Shown: positions 45,943-53,221 of the stretch, one piece after another
Layout: each line of letters starts with the position of its first letter
How positions within the stretch are numbered: position 1 is the first letter of the stretch
From: Bordetella parapertussis
GTDB taxonomy: Bacteria; Pseudomonadota; Gammaproteobacteria; Burkholderiales; Casimicrobiaceae
Direction of reading: 5' to 3'
Assembly: GCA_943331295.2 (NCBI GenBank)
Contig: CALQLA020000024.1
Span: 1 to 64,000 of the forward strand
Length of the DNA: 64,000 nt
Notes under the pieces: generated by a model
What the model was told of the DNA's origin: nothing
Database searches by the model: none
What the model saw: only the letters and a program-made list of their open reading frames with translations
Program-made: the position numbers and the translations under genes

Positions 45943-46776
45943 TTAGGCGCGGAATGCCTTCTTGTCGGTACCCGCCATCAGCCCGGACAGCACGCGGTCG
46001 ACGGCGTCCTGGTGGGCGGCGACGGCCGCGGCGTCCATGTCGGCGACCGGACGCGGCTCCGGATCGAAGTGCCCGTGCGCGTCCCTGCCGCGGACGAGCA
46101 TCGCCGAGTCGCGGAAGCGGACCTGGCGCACGTAGGTGGGCATGTAGCGGATGGCGACGCCGATGCGGCGGTCGGTCGAGCGGTTGGGCCGCGACCCGTG
46201 CACCAGCTTGATGTGGTGCAGCGACATCTCGCCCGGATGCAGCGTCAGGCTGACGGCCTTGCTTTCGTCGACCTTCACCGCCACCTCCTGGCCGCGGGAG
46301 AGCAGGTTGTCCTTGTGGAAGGTGTCGACGTGCGGCAGGGTGTCGATGGCGTGCGTGCCGGGGATCACCTCCATGCAGCCGCTCGTCAGCGACGCCTCGG
46401 AGAGGGCGACCCAGGCGGTCACCACGTCGCCCGGCTCGAGGCCCCAGTACGCGGCGTCCTGGTGCCAGCTCACGAACGAGGCGCCGTCGGGATCCTTCGC
46501 GAACAGGTGCACGTTCCAGCAGAAGATGTCGGGGCCGATCAGGTCCTCGACGCAGTCGAGGATGCGCGGCAGCCGGACCAGCTCGTCGCACCAGGGGAAC
46601 AGCAGGTTCACCTTGTGGCGCAGGTTGCTCTGGAGCTTGGCGCCCGCGCGCTCCTCGTAGCCCTCGAGGCGGCGCCGGAACGACCCTGCCTCCGCCTCGT
46701 CCATCACGCGGATCGGCGCGAGGAATCCGCGCTCGGCGTACTCCGCGACCTGCGCGTCGCTCAAGCTCCTGCTCAT
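45943..46776 (-). CDS. Phytanoyl-CoA dioxygenase (PhyH) family protein C
   Basis: Fe(II)/2-oxoglutarate dioxygenase, 277 residues, same length as PhyH A, with the triad at the same positions: H105, D107 (SWHQDAAYWG) and H193 (KLVHGSRPN), plus RRIGVAIR. Identical shared strings include DTFHKDNLLSRGQEVAV. It heads a unit with the second PanB-like gene. A GAAGATATATCAG element begins 19 bases upstream of the start. It is a recent duplicate or sister of PhyH A. Confidence 0.9.
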   Translation of the reverse strand: MSRSLSDAQVAEYAERGFLAPIRVMDEAEAGSFRRRLEGYEERAGAKLQSNLRHKVNLLFPWCDELVRLPRILDCVEDLIGPDIFCWNVHLFAKDPDGASFVSWHQDAAYWGLEPGDVVTAWVALSEASLTSGCMEVIPGTHAIDTLPHVDTFHKDNLLSRGQEVAVKVDESKAVSLTLHPGEMSLHHIKLVHGSRPNRSTDRRIGVAIRYMPTYVRQVRFRDSAMLVRGRDAHGHFDPEPRPVADMDAAAVAAHQDAVDRVLSGLMAGTDKKAFRA

Positions 46777-47202
46777 GTCTTCGGCTCGTATGGTGAAGAT
46801 ATATCAGTGGCGATTGTGACGACAGTGCGGGGCCGGCGTCAAGCCTTTCCGGAGCGGTCGCCTGACGCTGGCGCCGTACGCCATAGCGAAGATATATCAG
46901 CGCCATACGGGTTGCGGGTGGTGCGGGGCAAGCCCGACGGCGGGGCTGCGGGCGAACCCGGCGGCGCCGGCCTGCCCTGCGCGGGAAGACGCGGATGGGG
47001 ACGGTCGCGCAGGATGCGCGTGCGCGCGCCCGAGTCCCGCGCGCAGTGGCGCGGCGGGGAGGTGCGGCAAGGGGGCTGCAACGGCGAAGGGGGCTGCAAC
47101 GGCGAAGGGGGCTGCAACGGCGGGATCGGGGTCCGCGCCTGCCGGGGGCTTCGCCCCGGGAACGCCGTCGCCCCCGTGGAGCACGGGGCGGCTGCGGGAT
47201 GC
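46777..47202. promoter_or_regulatory. Intergenic region with twin GATATATC elements
   Basis: GAAGATATATCAG occurs twice in direct orientation, 46795-46807 and 46888-46900, 93 bases apart. The first lies just upstream of PhyH C and contains the palindrome GATATATC. The second has no gene beside it. The rest is GC-rich, with an 18-bp triple repeat near 47071, and holds no recognisable gene. Confidence 0.5.
47071..47122 (+). repeat. 18-bp unit repeated three times
   Basis: GGGGGCTGCAACGGCGAA is repeated at 47071 and 47089, and at 47107 lacking the final two bases. Copies are identical. The array lies in non-coding sequence 81 bases from tRNA-Val and is a simple minisatellite liable to copy-number change. 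Confidence 0.9.
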
Positions 47203-47279
47203 TGGTAGGCGCGATTGGACTCGAACCAACGACCCCCACCATGTCAAGGTGGTGCTCTAACCAGCTGAGCTACGCGCCT
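47203..47279 (-). tRNA. tRNA-Val (GAC)
   Basis: The minus-strand cloverleaf has acceptor AGGCGCG/CGCGCCT, a D-arm AGCTCAGCTGGTTAGAGC, anticodon stem CCACC/GGTGG with loop TTGACAT (anticodon GAC), T-arm GTTGGTTCGAGTCCAAT and an encoded CCA (47205-47203). The core is almost identical to E. coli tRNA-Val(GAC). It is 77 bases long. Confidence 0.96.
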
Positions 47280-47326
47280 GCAAAAGAGGTGCGATGTTAG
47301 CGGATTGCGCCGCGCGTGACAACTCT

Positions 47327-48241
47327 TCAGTAGCGCGCCTGCCGGGCGCAGATGGCGCGCAGCCACTTGTTGCCCGGATCGCGGTGAAAGCGGGTGTGCC
47401 AGTACTGCTTGACCATGTACTTCGGCATCGCCACCGGGCAGTCCACCTGGCGGACTGCGCCGCCGCTCGCCAGGTTCTCGCCGATCTGCCGCGGCAGCGT
47501 CGTGATCATGTCGGTCGTCGCGATGATCTTCGGGACGCCCAGGAATCCCTGCAGGTACACGAGCACGCGCCGGTCGATGTTCTGGCGCTTCATCGCCGCG
47601 TCGATCACCGCGTTGACGCCGCCGTAGCTCACCGAGACGTGCGCCTCGCGCTGGTAGTCCTGCAGCGACATCCGGCCCCGGATGCGCGGGTGCCGGGCAC
47701 TCACGAGGCAGGCGAAGTCCTGCTCGAACAGTGCCTGCTGGTGGAACCCGGCCTCCATCCCCGGCACGAACCCGCCGTAGGCGAGGTCCGCTTCGCCCGA
47801 CTCGAGCCTGCGCGCGGTGTCGTCGTCGACGGACAGCACCTCCAGCCGCACGCTGGGCGCGACGCCGTTCACGTACTGCACGAGCCGCGGCAGCATCGTG
47901 ATCTGCGCCGAGTCCGGCGCGCAGAGGCGAAAGACCCGCGTCGACGTCGAGGGGTCGAAGCGCGGCGCCTCGCCGGTGATCTGGTGCATCGCCTCGAGGA
48001 TCTCGCGCGCCTTGCCGACCACGGCCAGCGCACGGGGCGTCGGCGTCATCCCTTCGGACGTGCGCACGAACAGGGGGTCCTTCACCCGCTCGCGAATCCG
48101 GCGCAGCCAGACGCTGACGGTCGGCTGGCTCTGCCCCAGCCGGGCCGCGGTCCGGGTCACGCTCCGCGTCGAATGGAGGATGTCGAGCAGCTGCAGGTCG
48201 CGCATCTCGAGGAAGTTGTCGCGGTCGGGCTTTTCGTTCAA
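47327..48241 (-). CDS. LysR family transcriptional regulator
   Basis: The 304-residue regulator has an N-terminal winged helix (about 12-72: LQLLDILHSTRSVTRTAARL, GQSQPTVSVWLRRIRE) and a two-lobed effector domain. I use TTG 48241 because GGGGAG lies 7 bases upstream; ATG 48205 is possible but has no ribosome-binding site. It is divergent from the TIM-barrel/aroD operon 249 bases away and probably activates it in response to a shikimate-pathway-like or aromatic acid. Confidence 0.9.
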   Translation of the reverse strand: MNEKPDRDNFLEMRDLQLLDILHSTRSVTRTAARLGQSQPTVSVWLRRIRERVKDPLFVRTSEGMTPTPRALAVVGKAREILEAMHQITGEAPRFDPSTSTRVFRLCAPDSAQITMLPRLVQYVNGVAPSVRLEVLSVDDDTARRLESGEADLAYGGFVPGMEAGFHQQALFEQDFACLVSARHPRIRGRMSLQDYQREAHVSVSYGGVNAVIDAAMKRQNIDRRVLVYLQGFLGVPKIIATTDMITTLPRQIGENLASGGAVRQVDCPVAMPKYMVKQYWHTRFHRDPGNKWLRAICARQARY

Positions 48242-48311
48242 CAGCGGACTCCCCGGTCATGGCGCCGCGGGATGGGCGCGGGATGCGGCAGGCGCGCGTG
48301 CACCAGAGACG

Positions 48312-48381
48312 ATTATACGATTATCGAAATACAAGCTATGCGGACGATTCCATTTACAACACAGTGGGGCGCTCCTATGCT
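48312..48381. promoter_or_regulatory. Divergent promoter region of LysR and the aroD operon
   Basis: On the plus strand TTTACA (48353-48358) and TATGCT (48376-48381), 17 bases apart, form a good promoter for the operon. On the minus strand TATAAT (48317-48312) is a -10 for the lysR gene. The AT-rich stretch between them (GATTATACGATTATCG and following) is where a LysR T-N11-A site would be expected. Confidence 0.55.
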
Positions 48382-48490
48382 GTCCGGGGGAGCGTCTGCC
48401 GTCGCGGCGCCCGGGTCGGCGCGTCGCCAGGCGTGCCGGGACCGGGCAGGCGACGGGGCGCGACCGACAATTGACAGGAGCCCGTCGGAC

Positions 48491-49345
48491 ATGACGCAGG
48501 AATTCTCGCTCGCCCACCTCACGGTGCTGGGCTGCGCGCCGCCGGAGATGACGTACATCGCGGCGCGGGCCGGCTACGACTACGTCAGCATCCGGCCGAT
48601 CTACATGGGACTTCCCGGCGAGCCCAACTACGCGCTGGCCGAGAATCCGCAGATGCTGCGGCAGACCAAGCGCGCGCTGGCGGAGACGGGCGTGCGCGTC
48701 CACGACATCGAGCTCGCCCGCGTCTACGAAGGGCTGCACCCGACGAAGTACCTGCCGGCGATGGAAGTGGCGGCCGAACTGGGGGCCAAGGCGGTGCTGT
48801 CGAGCATCTGGGGCGGCGAGCGCGATTTCTACATCGAGAAGTTCGGCGAGATCTGCGACCTCGCCAAGCCGTTCGGGCTGACCGTGGACCTCGAATACGT
48901 CCCCATCGCTGCCGTGGCGAGCCTGGCGCAGGCCGTCGCCGTGCTGCGCGCGGTCGATCGCAGCAACGCGGGGCTGATGGTCGACATGCACCATTTCCAC
49001 CGCGCCCGCGACAACCGCGCCGACCTCGACGCCGTGCCGCGGGAGTGGTTCCACTTCGCCCACCTGTGCGATGCGCCGGCCGAGATCCCGACCGAGCGCG
49101 CCGAGATGATCCGCATCCTGCGGGAGGCGCGGCTCTACGTCGGCGAGGGCGGCATCGACGTCGCGGGCATCCTCGCGCACATCCCGCCCTGCGTCTATTC
49201 GATCGAGCTGCCCAACAAGGAGCGGCACGAGGAGATCGGCTACGCGGAGCATGCGACGCGTTGCCTCGAGACCCTGAAGGCGTACCTCGCCGGGGATTCG
49301 GGGGAGAATGGCGCCCGCGGCAAGCGTCGCGCCGTCGCGCCCTAA
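48491..49345 (+). CDS. Sugar phosphate isomerase/epimerase-like TIM-barrel protein
   Basis: Xylose-isomerase-like TIM barrel (AP endonuclease 2 superfamily), 284 residues. Candidate metal ligands lie in DIELARVYEG, VDLEYVPI, LMVDMHHFHRA, FAHLCDAPAE and YSIELPNKERHEE. This fold includes 3-dehydroshikimate dehydratases of the AsbF/QuiC type. Two dehydroquinate dehydratase genes follow directly, so such a dehydratase is a reasonable guess, though generic isomerases look similar. ATG 48491 has AGGAG 10 bases upstream. Confidence 0.8.
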   Translation: MTQEFSLAHLTVLGCAPPEMTYIAARAGYDYVSIRPIYMGLPGEPNYALAENPQMLRQTKRALAETGVRVHDIELARVYEGLHPTKYLPAMEVAAELGAKAVLSSIWGGERDFYIEKFGEICDLAKPFGLTVDLEYVPIAAVASLAQAVAVLRAVDRSNAGLMVDMHHFHRARDNRADLDAVPREWFHFAHLCDAPAEIPTERAEMIRILREARLYVGEGGIDVAGILAHIPPCVYSIELPNKERHEEIGYAEHATRCLETLKAYLAGDSGENGARGKRRAVAP

Positions 49346-49363
49346 TCGAGCGGAGTCCATGGC

Positions 49364-50152
49364 ATGAAGAAGAACATCAAGGCGGTCGACGCCCACGGCA
49401 GGAAGCTGGGCGGCGAAACCCCGCTGCTCTGCGCGCCGCTGGTCGGCCGCAACCGCGCGCGGCTGCTCGCGGAAGCCGCGAGCGTGCTGCGGCAGAAGCC
49501 GGACATCGTCGAATGGCGCGTCGACTTCTTCGACCGCGTCGGCGACCCCGCCGCGGTGATCGCGATGATCGGGGAACTCCGTGGCGTCGTCGGCGACCGT
49601 CCGGTCATCTTCACCTGCCGTTCGGAAGCCTCGGGCGGCGAGCGGATTGCGATCGGCGACGAGGCGGTCGCCGCGCTCTACGAAGCGGTGGCGGCGACGC
49701 GGTCGGTCGAGTTCATGGATTTCGAGATCGGCAAGGACCCGCAGCACCTGCGCCGCGTGCGCGAGAGCACCCGCCGGCACGGCATCCGGCTCATCCTGTC
49801 GTACCACAACCTCGCCTACACGCCGGGGCACGACTACCTCGTCGACCGGTTCCTCGAGGCCGAGCGGCAGGGCGCCGACGTGGCGATGGTGCAGGTGATG
49901 CCCCGCGATCGCGCGGACGTGCTCCGGCTGCTGGCCGCGACGGCCGAGGCCGACGACAAGGCGCGCATCCCGCTGATCAGCATGTCGGTGGGGCCGCTGG
50001 GGTCGGTGACGCGCATGGTAGGCGGGCTGTTCGGATCGTGGCTCTCCTTCGGTGTCGCCGAATCCGCGTCGGCGCCCGGGCAGATCCCGATGGGCGACCT
50101 CGTGATGGTCTACGATATCATCCGCCGCGCGCGCGGCGGCGAGATGTTCTGA
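49364..50152 (+). CDS. Type I 3-dehydroquinate dehydratase homologue lacking the Schiff-base lysine
   Basis: AroD-family TIM barrel, 262 residues. Conserved parts are EWRVDFF (substrate Glu/Arg region), SVEFMDFEIG, the catalytic His148 in ILSYHN, and the C-terminal SAPGQIP loop. The position of the Schiff-base Lys (K170 in E. coli AroD) is Met175 here (ADVAMVQVMP), while the tandem paralogue keeps Lys175 in a gap-free alignment. A type I mechanism needs that Lys, so this copy may be inactive or do other chemistry. It starts 18 bases after the TIM-barrel gene. Confidence 0.85.
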   Translation: MKKNIKAVDAHGRKLGGETPLLCAPLVGRNRARLLAEAASVLRQKPDIVEWRVDFFDRVGDPAAVIAMIGELRGVVGDRPVIFTCRSEASGGERIAIGDEAVAALYEAVAATRSVEFMDFEIGKDPQHLRRVRESTRRHGIRLILSYHNLAYTPGHDYLVDRFLEAERQGADVAMVQVMPRDRADVLRLLAATAEADDKARIPLISMSVGPLGSVTRMVGGLFGSWLSFGVAESASAPGQIPMGDLVMVYDIIRRARGGEMF

Positions 50153-50172
50153 CCGATTCAACGAAGGCATTC

Positions 50173-50955
50173 ATGAGCGAGACCAGACGGATCGAAGTGC
50201 ACGGAAAGCCGCTGGGCAACGGCAGCTTGCCCGCGATCATCACGCCGCTCGTCGGCAGGACGCAGGCGGAGCTCGTCGACGAAGTGGCGGCGATCGTGCC
50301 GAAAGCGCCGGACCTGCTCGAGTGGCGGATCGATTTCTTCGCCGCCATCGGCGACGTCGGCGCGGTGATCGCCGCGGCGGGCGCGATCCGCGGGGGCGCC
50401 GGCGGCATCCCGCTGCTGCTCACCCGCCGCAGCGCGAACGAGGGCGGCCAGCCGATCCCGATCGCGGAGCCCGCGGTGGTGGCCATGTACGCGGCGGCGT
50501 GCGAGGCGAAGTGCGTGGAGCTGATCGACTACGAGCTTTCCAACGCGGCCGACCACCTGCGGCAGCTGCGCGAGGTGTCGCGGGCCAACGGCGTCGGAAT
50601 GATCATGTCGTACCACAATTTCCAGATGACGCCGGACGCGGCCACCCTCGACGCGAAGTTCGCGGCCGCGGAAGCGCAGGGCGCCGACGTGGCGAAGGTC
50701 GCGGTGATGCCGCGGGCACCGCAGGACGTGCTGGCGCTCCTCGCCGCCACCGACCGCGCGCGGTCGGCGATCGGCCTGCCGCTCATCACGATGTCGATGG
50801 GCGGCGTGGGCTCGCTGTCGCGGATCGTCGGCTGGGTCTACGGCTCGGCGGCGACGTTCGCCGTCGGCAAGAGCAGCTCGGCGCCGGGCCAGGTGGCCAT
50901 CGAGGAACTGCGCACTGCGCTGGGGCTGGTGCGCAAGGCCGTGACCGGGCAGTGA
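50173..50955 (+). CDS. aroD: Type I 3-dehydroquinate dehydratase
   Basis: Dehydrates 3-dehydroquinate to 3-dehydroshikimate through a Schiff base; 260 residues, the usual AroD size. Active-site residues are present: EWRIDFF, His148 (IMSYHN) and Lys175 (ADVAKVAVMP), then SMGGVG and SSAPGQV. It starts 20 bases after the first aroD-like gene. The clustering with a possible dehydroshikimate dehydratase and a LysR regulator points to catabolic use (quinate or dehydroquinate to protocatechuate) rather than housekeeping aromatic synthesis. Confidence 0.9.
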   Translation: MSETRRIEVHGKPLGNGSLPAIITPLVGRTQAELVDEVAAIVPKAPDLLEWRIDFFAAIGDVGAVIAAAGAIRGGAGGIPLLLTRRSANEGGQPIPIAEPAVVAMYAAACEAKCVELIDYELSNAADHLRQLREVSRANGVGMIMSYHNFQMTPDAATLDAKFAAAEAQGADVAKVAVMPRAPQDVLALLAATDRARSAIGLPLITMSMGGVGSLSRIVGWVYGSAATFAVGKSSSAPGQVAIEELRTALGLVRKAVTGQ

Positions 50956-50989
50956 TCCGGTCGCGGGGAGACGCGGCCGCGCGGCGGGC

Positions 50990-51018
50990 GACCCGGCGAG
51001 TCCATTTTTCGCCGGGTC
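50990..51018. terminator. Inverted repeat between aroD and the receiver gene
   Basis: GACCCGGCGA and TCGCCGGGTC form a perfect 10-bp stem around a 9-base loop that ends in TTTT. The right arm reaches the stop of the convergent receiver gene. It is a likely bidirectional terminator, though no T-run follows the stem on either strand. Confidence 0.5.
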
Positions 51019-51409
51019 ATGGCAGCGGCGCCGGGCCGTGCGCGGCGCGCCCGACCGCGGCCACGAGGCGCGTGATCGTCGCGGGCTTGATCACGATGTC
51101 GTCAAAGCCGACGCCGAGGATCCGGTCGCGCTCGTGCGCCATCGCATGCGCGGTGTACGCCACGAGCCTTATGGCGGCGATCGCCGGGTTGCCGCGGATC
51201 GCCGCGCATACGTCTTCGCCGCTCATGTCGGGCATGCTGACGTCGAGCAGCACGCAGTCGTAGGGGGCCGCCGCCAGCATCGCGAGCCCTCCCGTGCCGC
51301 GCGTCGCCTCGTCGACGTGCAGGCCTTCGCCCTCGAGTACGAGTCGAGCAAGGCGCCGGCTCGGCGCGTGGTCGTCGACGATCAGGATCCGGCGTGCGGC
51401 TTCGCTCAT
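51017..51409 (-). CDS. Stand-alone response regulator receiver domain
   Basis: A 130-residue CheY-like protein with no output domain. It has LIVDDH (acidic pocket), the phospho-acceptor Asp in VLLDVSMPDMSG (about 57), a Thr-type switch in VAYTAHA and the Lys in VIKPAT. It overlaps the upstream kinase stop by 4 bases (ATGA), so it is the direct partner of that kinase and probably acts by protein-protein contact or in a phosphorelay. Confidence 0.9.
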   Translation of the reverse strand: MSEAARRILIVDDHAPSRRLARLVLEGEGLHVDEATRGTGGLAMLAAAPYDCVLLDVSMPDMSGEDVCAAIRGNPAIAAIRLVAYTAHAMAHERDRILGVGFDDIVIKPATITRLVAAVGRAAHGPAPLP

Positions 51410-53139
51410 TGGCCTGTCTCCTGCGGCAACGGGAGGTCGAACGTGAAGGTGGCGCCGCGCCCGGGAACGGAGTCGACCTGGACGTCGCCGCCGAGGACTT
51501 CGAGCAGGTCCTTCACGAGCGCGAGGCCGAGCCCCGTGCCCTCGTGCCGGCGGGTGACGAACGTGTCGCCCTGGCGGAATTTCTCGAAGATTGTCTCGTG
51601 CTGCGATGGATCGATTCCGGGGCCGGTGTCGGTAACGGAGAACAACAGGCGCCCGGGCTCGCGCCGCACGTCGAGCACAATCTTGCCCTCGGCCGTGAAC
51701 TTGACGGCGTTGCTGAGCAGGTTGTTGAGGATCTTCATCACGATCGCGCGGTCGGTGGTGAACGCCAGGGGCAGGCCGGGGCCGAGGCGAAGGTCGAGGT
51801 CGAGGCCTTTCGCTGCCGCGGCGGCCCGGTGGTTCGCCGCGACCTCCGAGAGCAGCGCGGCAAGCGGCACCGGCTCGTATTGCACCTCGAAGTGACCCGA
51901 CTCGACCTTGGCGAGGTCGAGGATGTCGTTCAGCAGCTTCAGCAGGTGCTGGCCGCTGGCCTGGATCTGGTGCGCGCACTCGGCCGCGAATTCGCCGGGC
52001 ACCCGCGCCGCAAGCAGTTCCGAGAAGCCGAGAATCCCGTGCAGAGGCGTCCTGAGCTCGTGCGACATGCTGGCGAGGAACTCGGATTTCATCCGGTTGG
52101 CCGACTCGGCCTCCTGCTTCAAAGCCAGCATGGCGGCGATTTCCGCGTCGCGGCGGCGGGTCAGCCGCACCAGCGGACCCACCGCGACCAGGATGACGAT
52201 GATCGCGGCCGCGGCGATCGCGCCGATGACGATCGCCGTCCGCTTCCAGTCCTCGAGATAGAGGCTTTCGGAAACGGTGACGTTGACGACCATCGGATAG
52301 TTCGGGAGGCGCCGCGCCGCCACGAGCCGAAGGCCCGTGTCGTCCGGATTCATCGCGCGCGGCATCCGCGTCTCGACCACGCCGCTGGTCCGGCCCCGGA
52401 CGCTGATGAGGTCGTACGCGGCGCCGCCCTGCGCCGACTGGCCGATCTGCCCGTCGTCGAACGGGTACCGCGCCAGCACCGTGAAATCGCTGCGGTAGAG
52501 CGCCAGCGACGCGCCCGGGCCGAGCGAGATGCGCTGGAAAAAGTCAGCGAAGAAGTTGCTCGACAGGCCGACGATCACGAGGCCGATGAAGTTGCCGCCG
52601 GGGTCGTTCAGGCGCCGGCTGATGTAGAAGGTCCACTTTCCGTTGCCCCGGTTGCGCACCGGTGTGCTGATGAAGATGCCGAGGTTCGGCGTGCGGAACT
52701 GCTCGCGGAAATAGTCGCGATCGGCAAGGTTGATCGGTGGCGCCGGATACGAGCGGCTGAAGTTGATGACGTCGCCGTTGGCGGCCACGATCGTGGCGAC
52801 GTCGATCTGCGGCAGCCCGCCGATCTTGTCGCGCAGCATCGCGAAGACCGCCGGCGATCGCATCTCGGTGCGCAATTCTTCCGCCGTCCGGACATTCATG
52901 GTGGTTACCCGCTCCTCGATGTCGCTGAGGACCAGATAGGCCGACACCAGCGTCTGGCTGGTCTGTTCGGCCAGGACCAGCGAAATGTTGTCGAGGTGGG
53001 TCGACCATTCGCGCGTGGCGTTGCCACGCAGGATCCAGATGGAGAGGACGGCCGACGCCGCCATGACCAGCGTCAGCGCGAGGCCCGTGTAAAGGGTCAC
53101 CGTGCTGGCGGCAGCGTTGCGCGATCGTTCTCTGGACAT
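51406..53139 (-). CDS. Membrane sensor histidine kinase with dCache-like domain
   Basis: The 577-residue kinase has TM ~14-38, a periplasmic dCache/PDC-type sensor ~40-285 (DRDYFREQF, GIFISTPV, and KWTFYISRRLNDPGGNFIG), TM ~288-312, then HisKA with ASMSHELRTPLHGILGF (about 360-376) and an ATPase domain with DTGPGIDP and GTGLGLALVKDLL. ATG 53139 gives a normal N-terminus, although no clear ribosome-binding site precedes it. dCache domains of this type often bind amino acids or small organic acids. It is coupled to the receiver gene after it. Confidence 0.9.
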   Translation of the reverse strand: MSRERSRNAAASTVTLYTGLALTLVMAASAVLSIWILRGNATREWSTHLDNISLVLAEQTSQTLVSAYLVLSDIEERVTTMNVRTAEELRTEMRSPAVFAMLRDKIGGLPQIDVATIVAANGDVINFSRSYPAPPINLADRDYFREQFRTPNLGIFISTPVRNRGNGKWTFYISRRLNDPGGNFIGLVIVGLSSNFFADFFQRISLGPGASLALYRSDFTVLARYPFDDGQIGQSAQGGAAYDLISVRGRTSGVVETRMPRAMNPDDTGLRLVAARRLPNYPMVVNVTVSESLYLEDWKRTAIVIGAIAAAAIIVILVAVGPLVRLTRRRDAEIAAMLALKQEAESANRMKSEFLASMSHELRTPLHGILGFSELLAARVPGEFAAECAHQIQASGQHLLKLLNDILDLAKVESGHFEVQYEPVPLAALLSEVAANHRAAAAAKGLDLDLRLGPGLPLAFTTDRAIVMKILNNLLSNAVKFTAEGKIVLDVRREPGRLLFSVTDTGPGIDPSQHETIFEKFRQGDTFVTRRHEGTGLGLALVKDLLEVLGGDVQVDSVPGRGATFTFDLPLPQETGQ

Positions 53140-53221
53140 GGCGGGAGGGGGCCTTGGCGAATCTCGACGGATTCTGGCACGAAGCGGCACGAACCGCCTT
53201 GATCCGGGTGAGGAGTATTCG

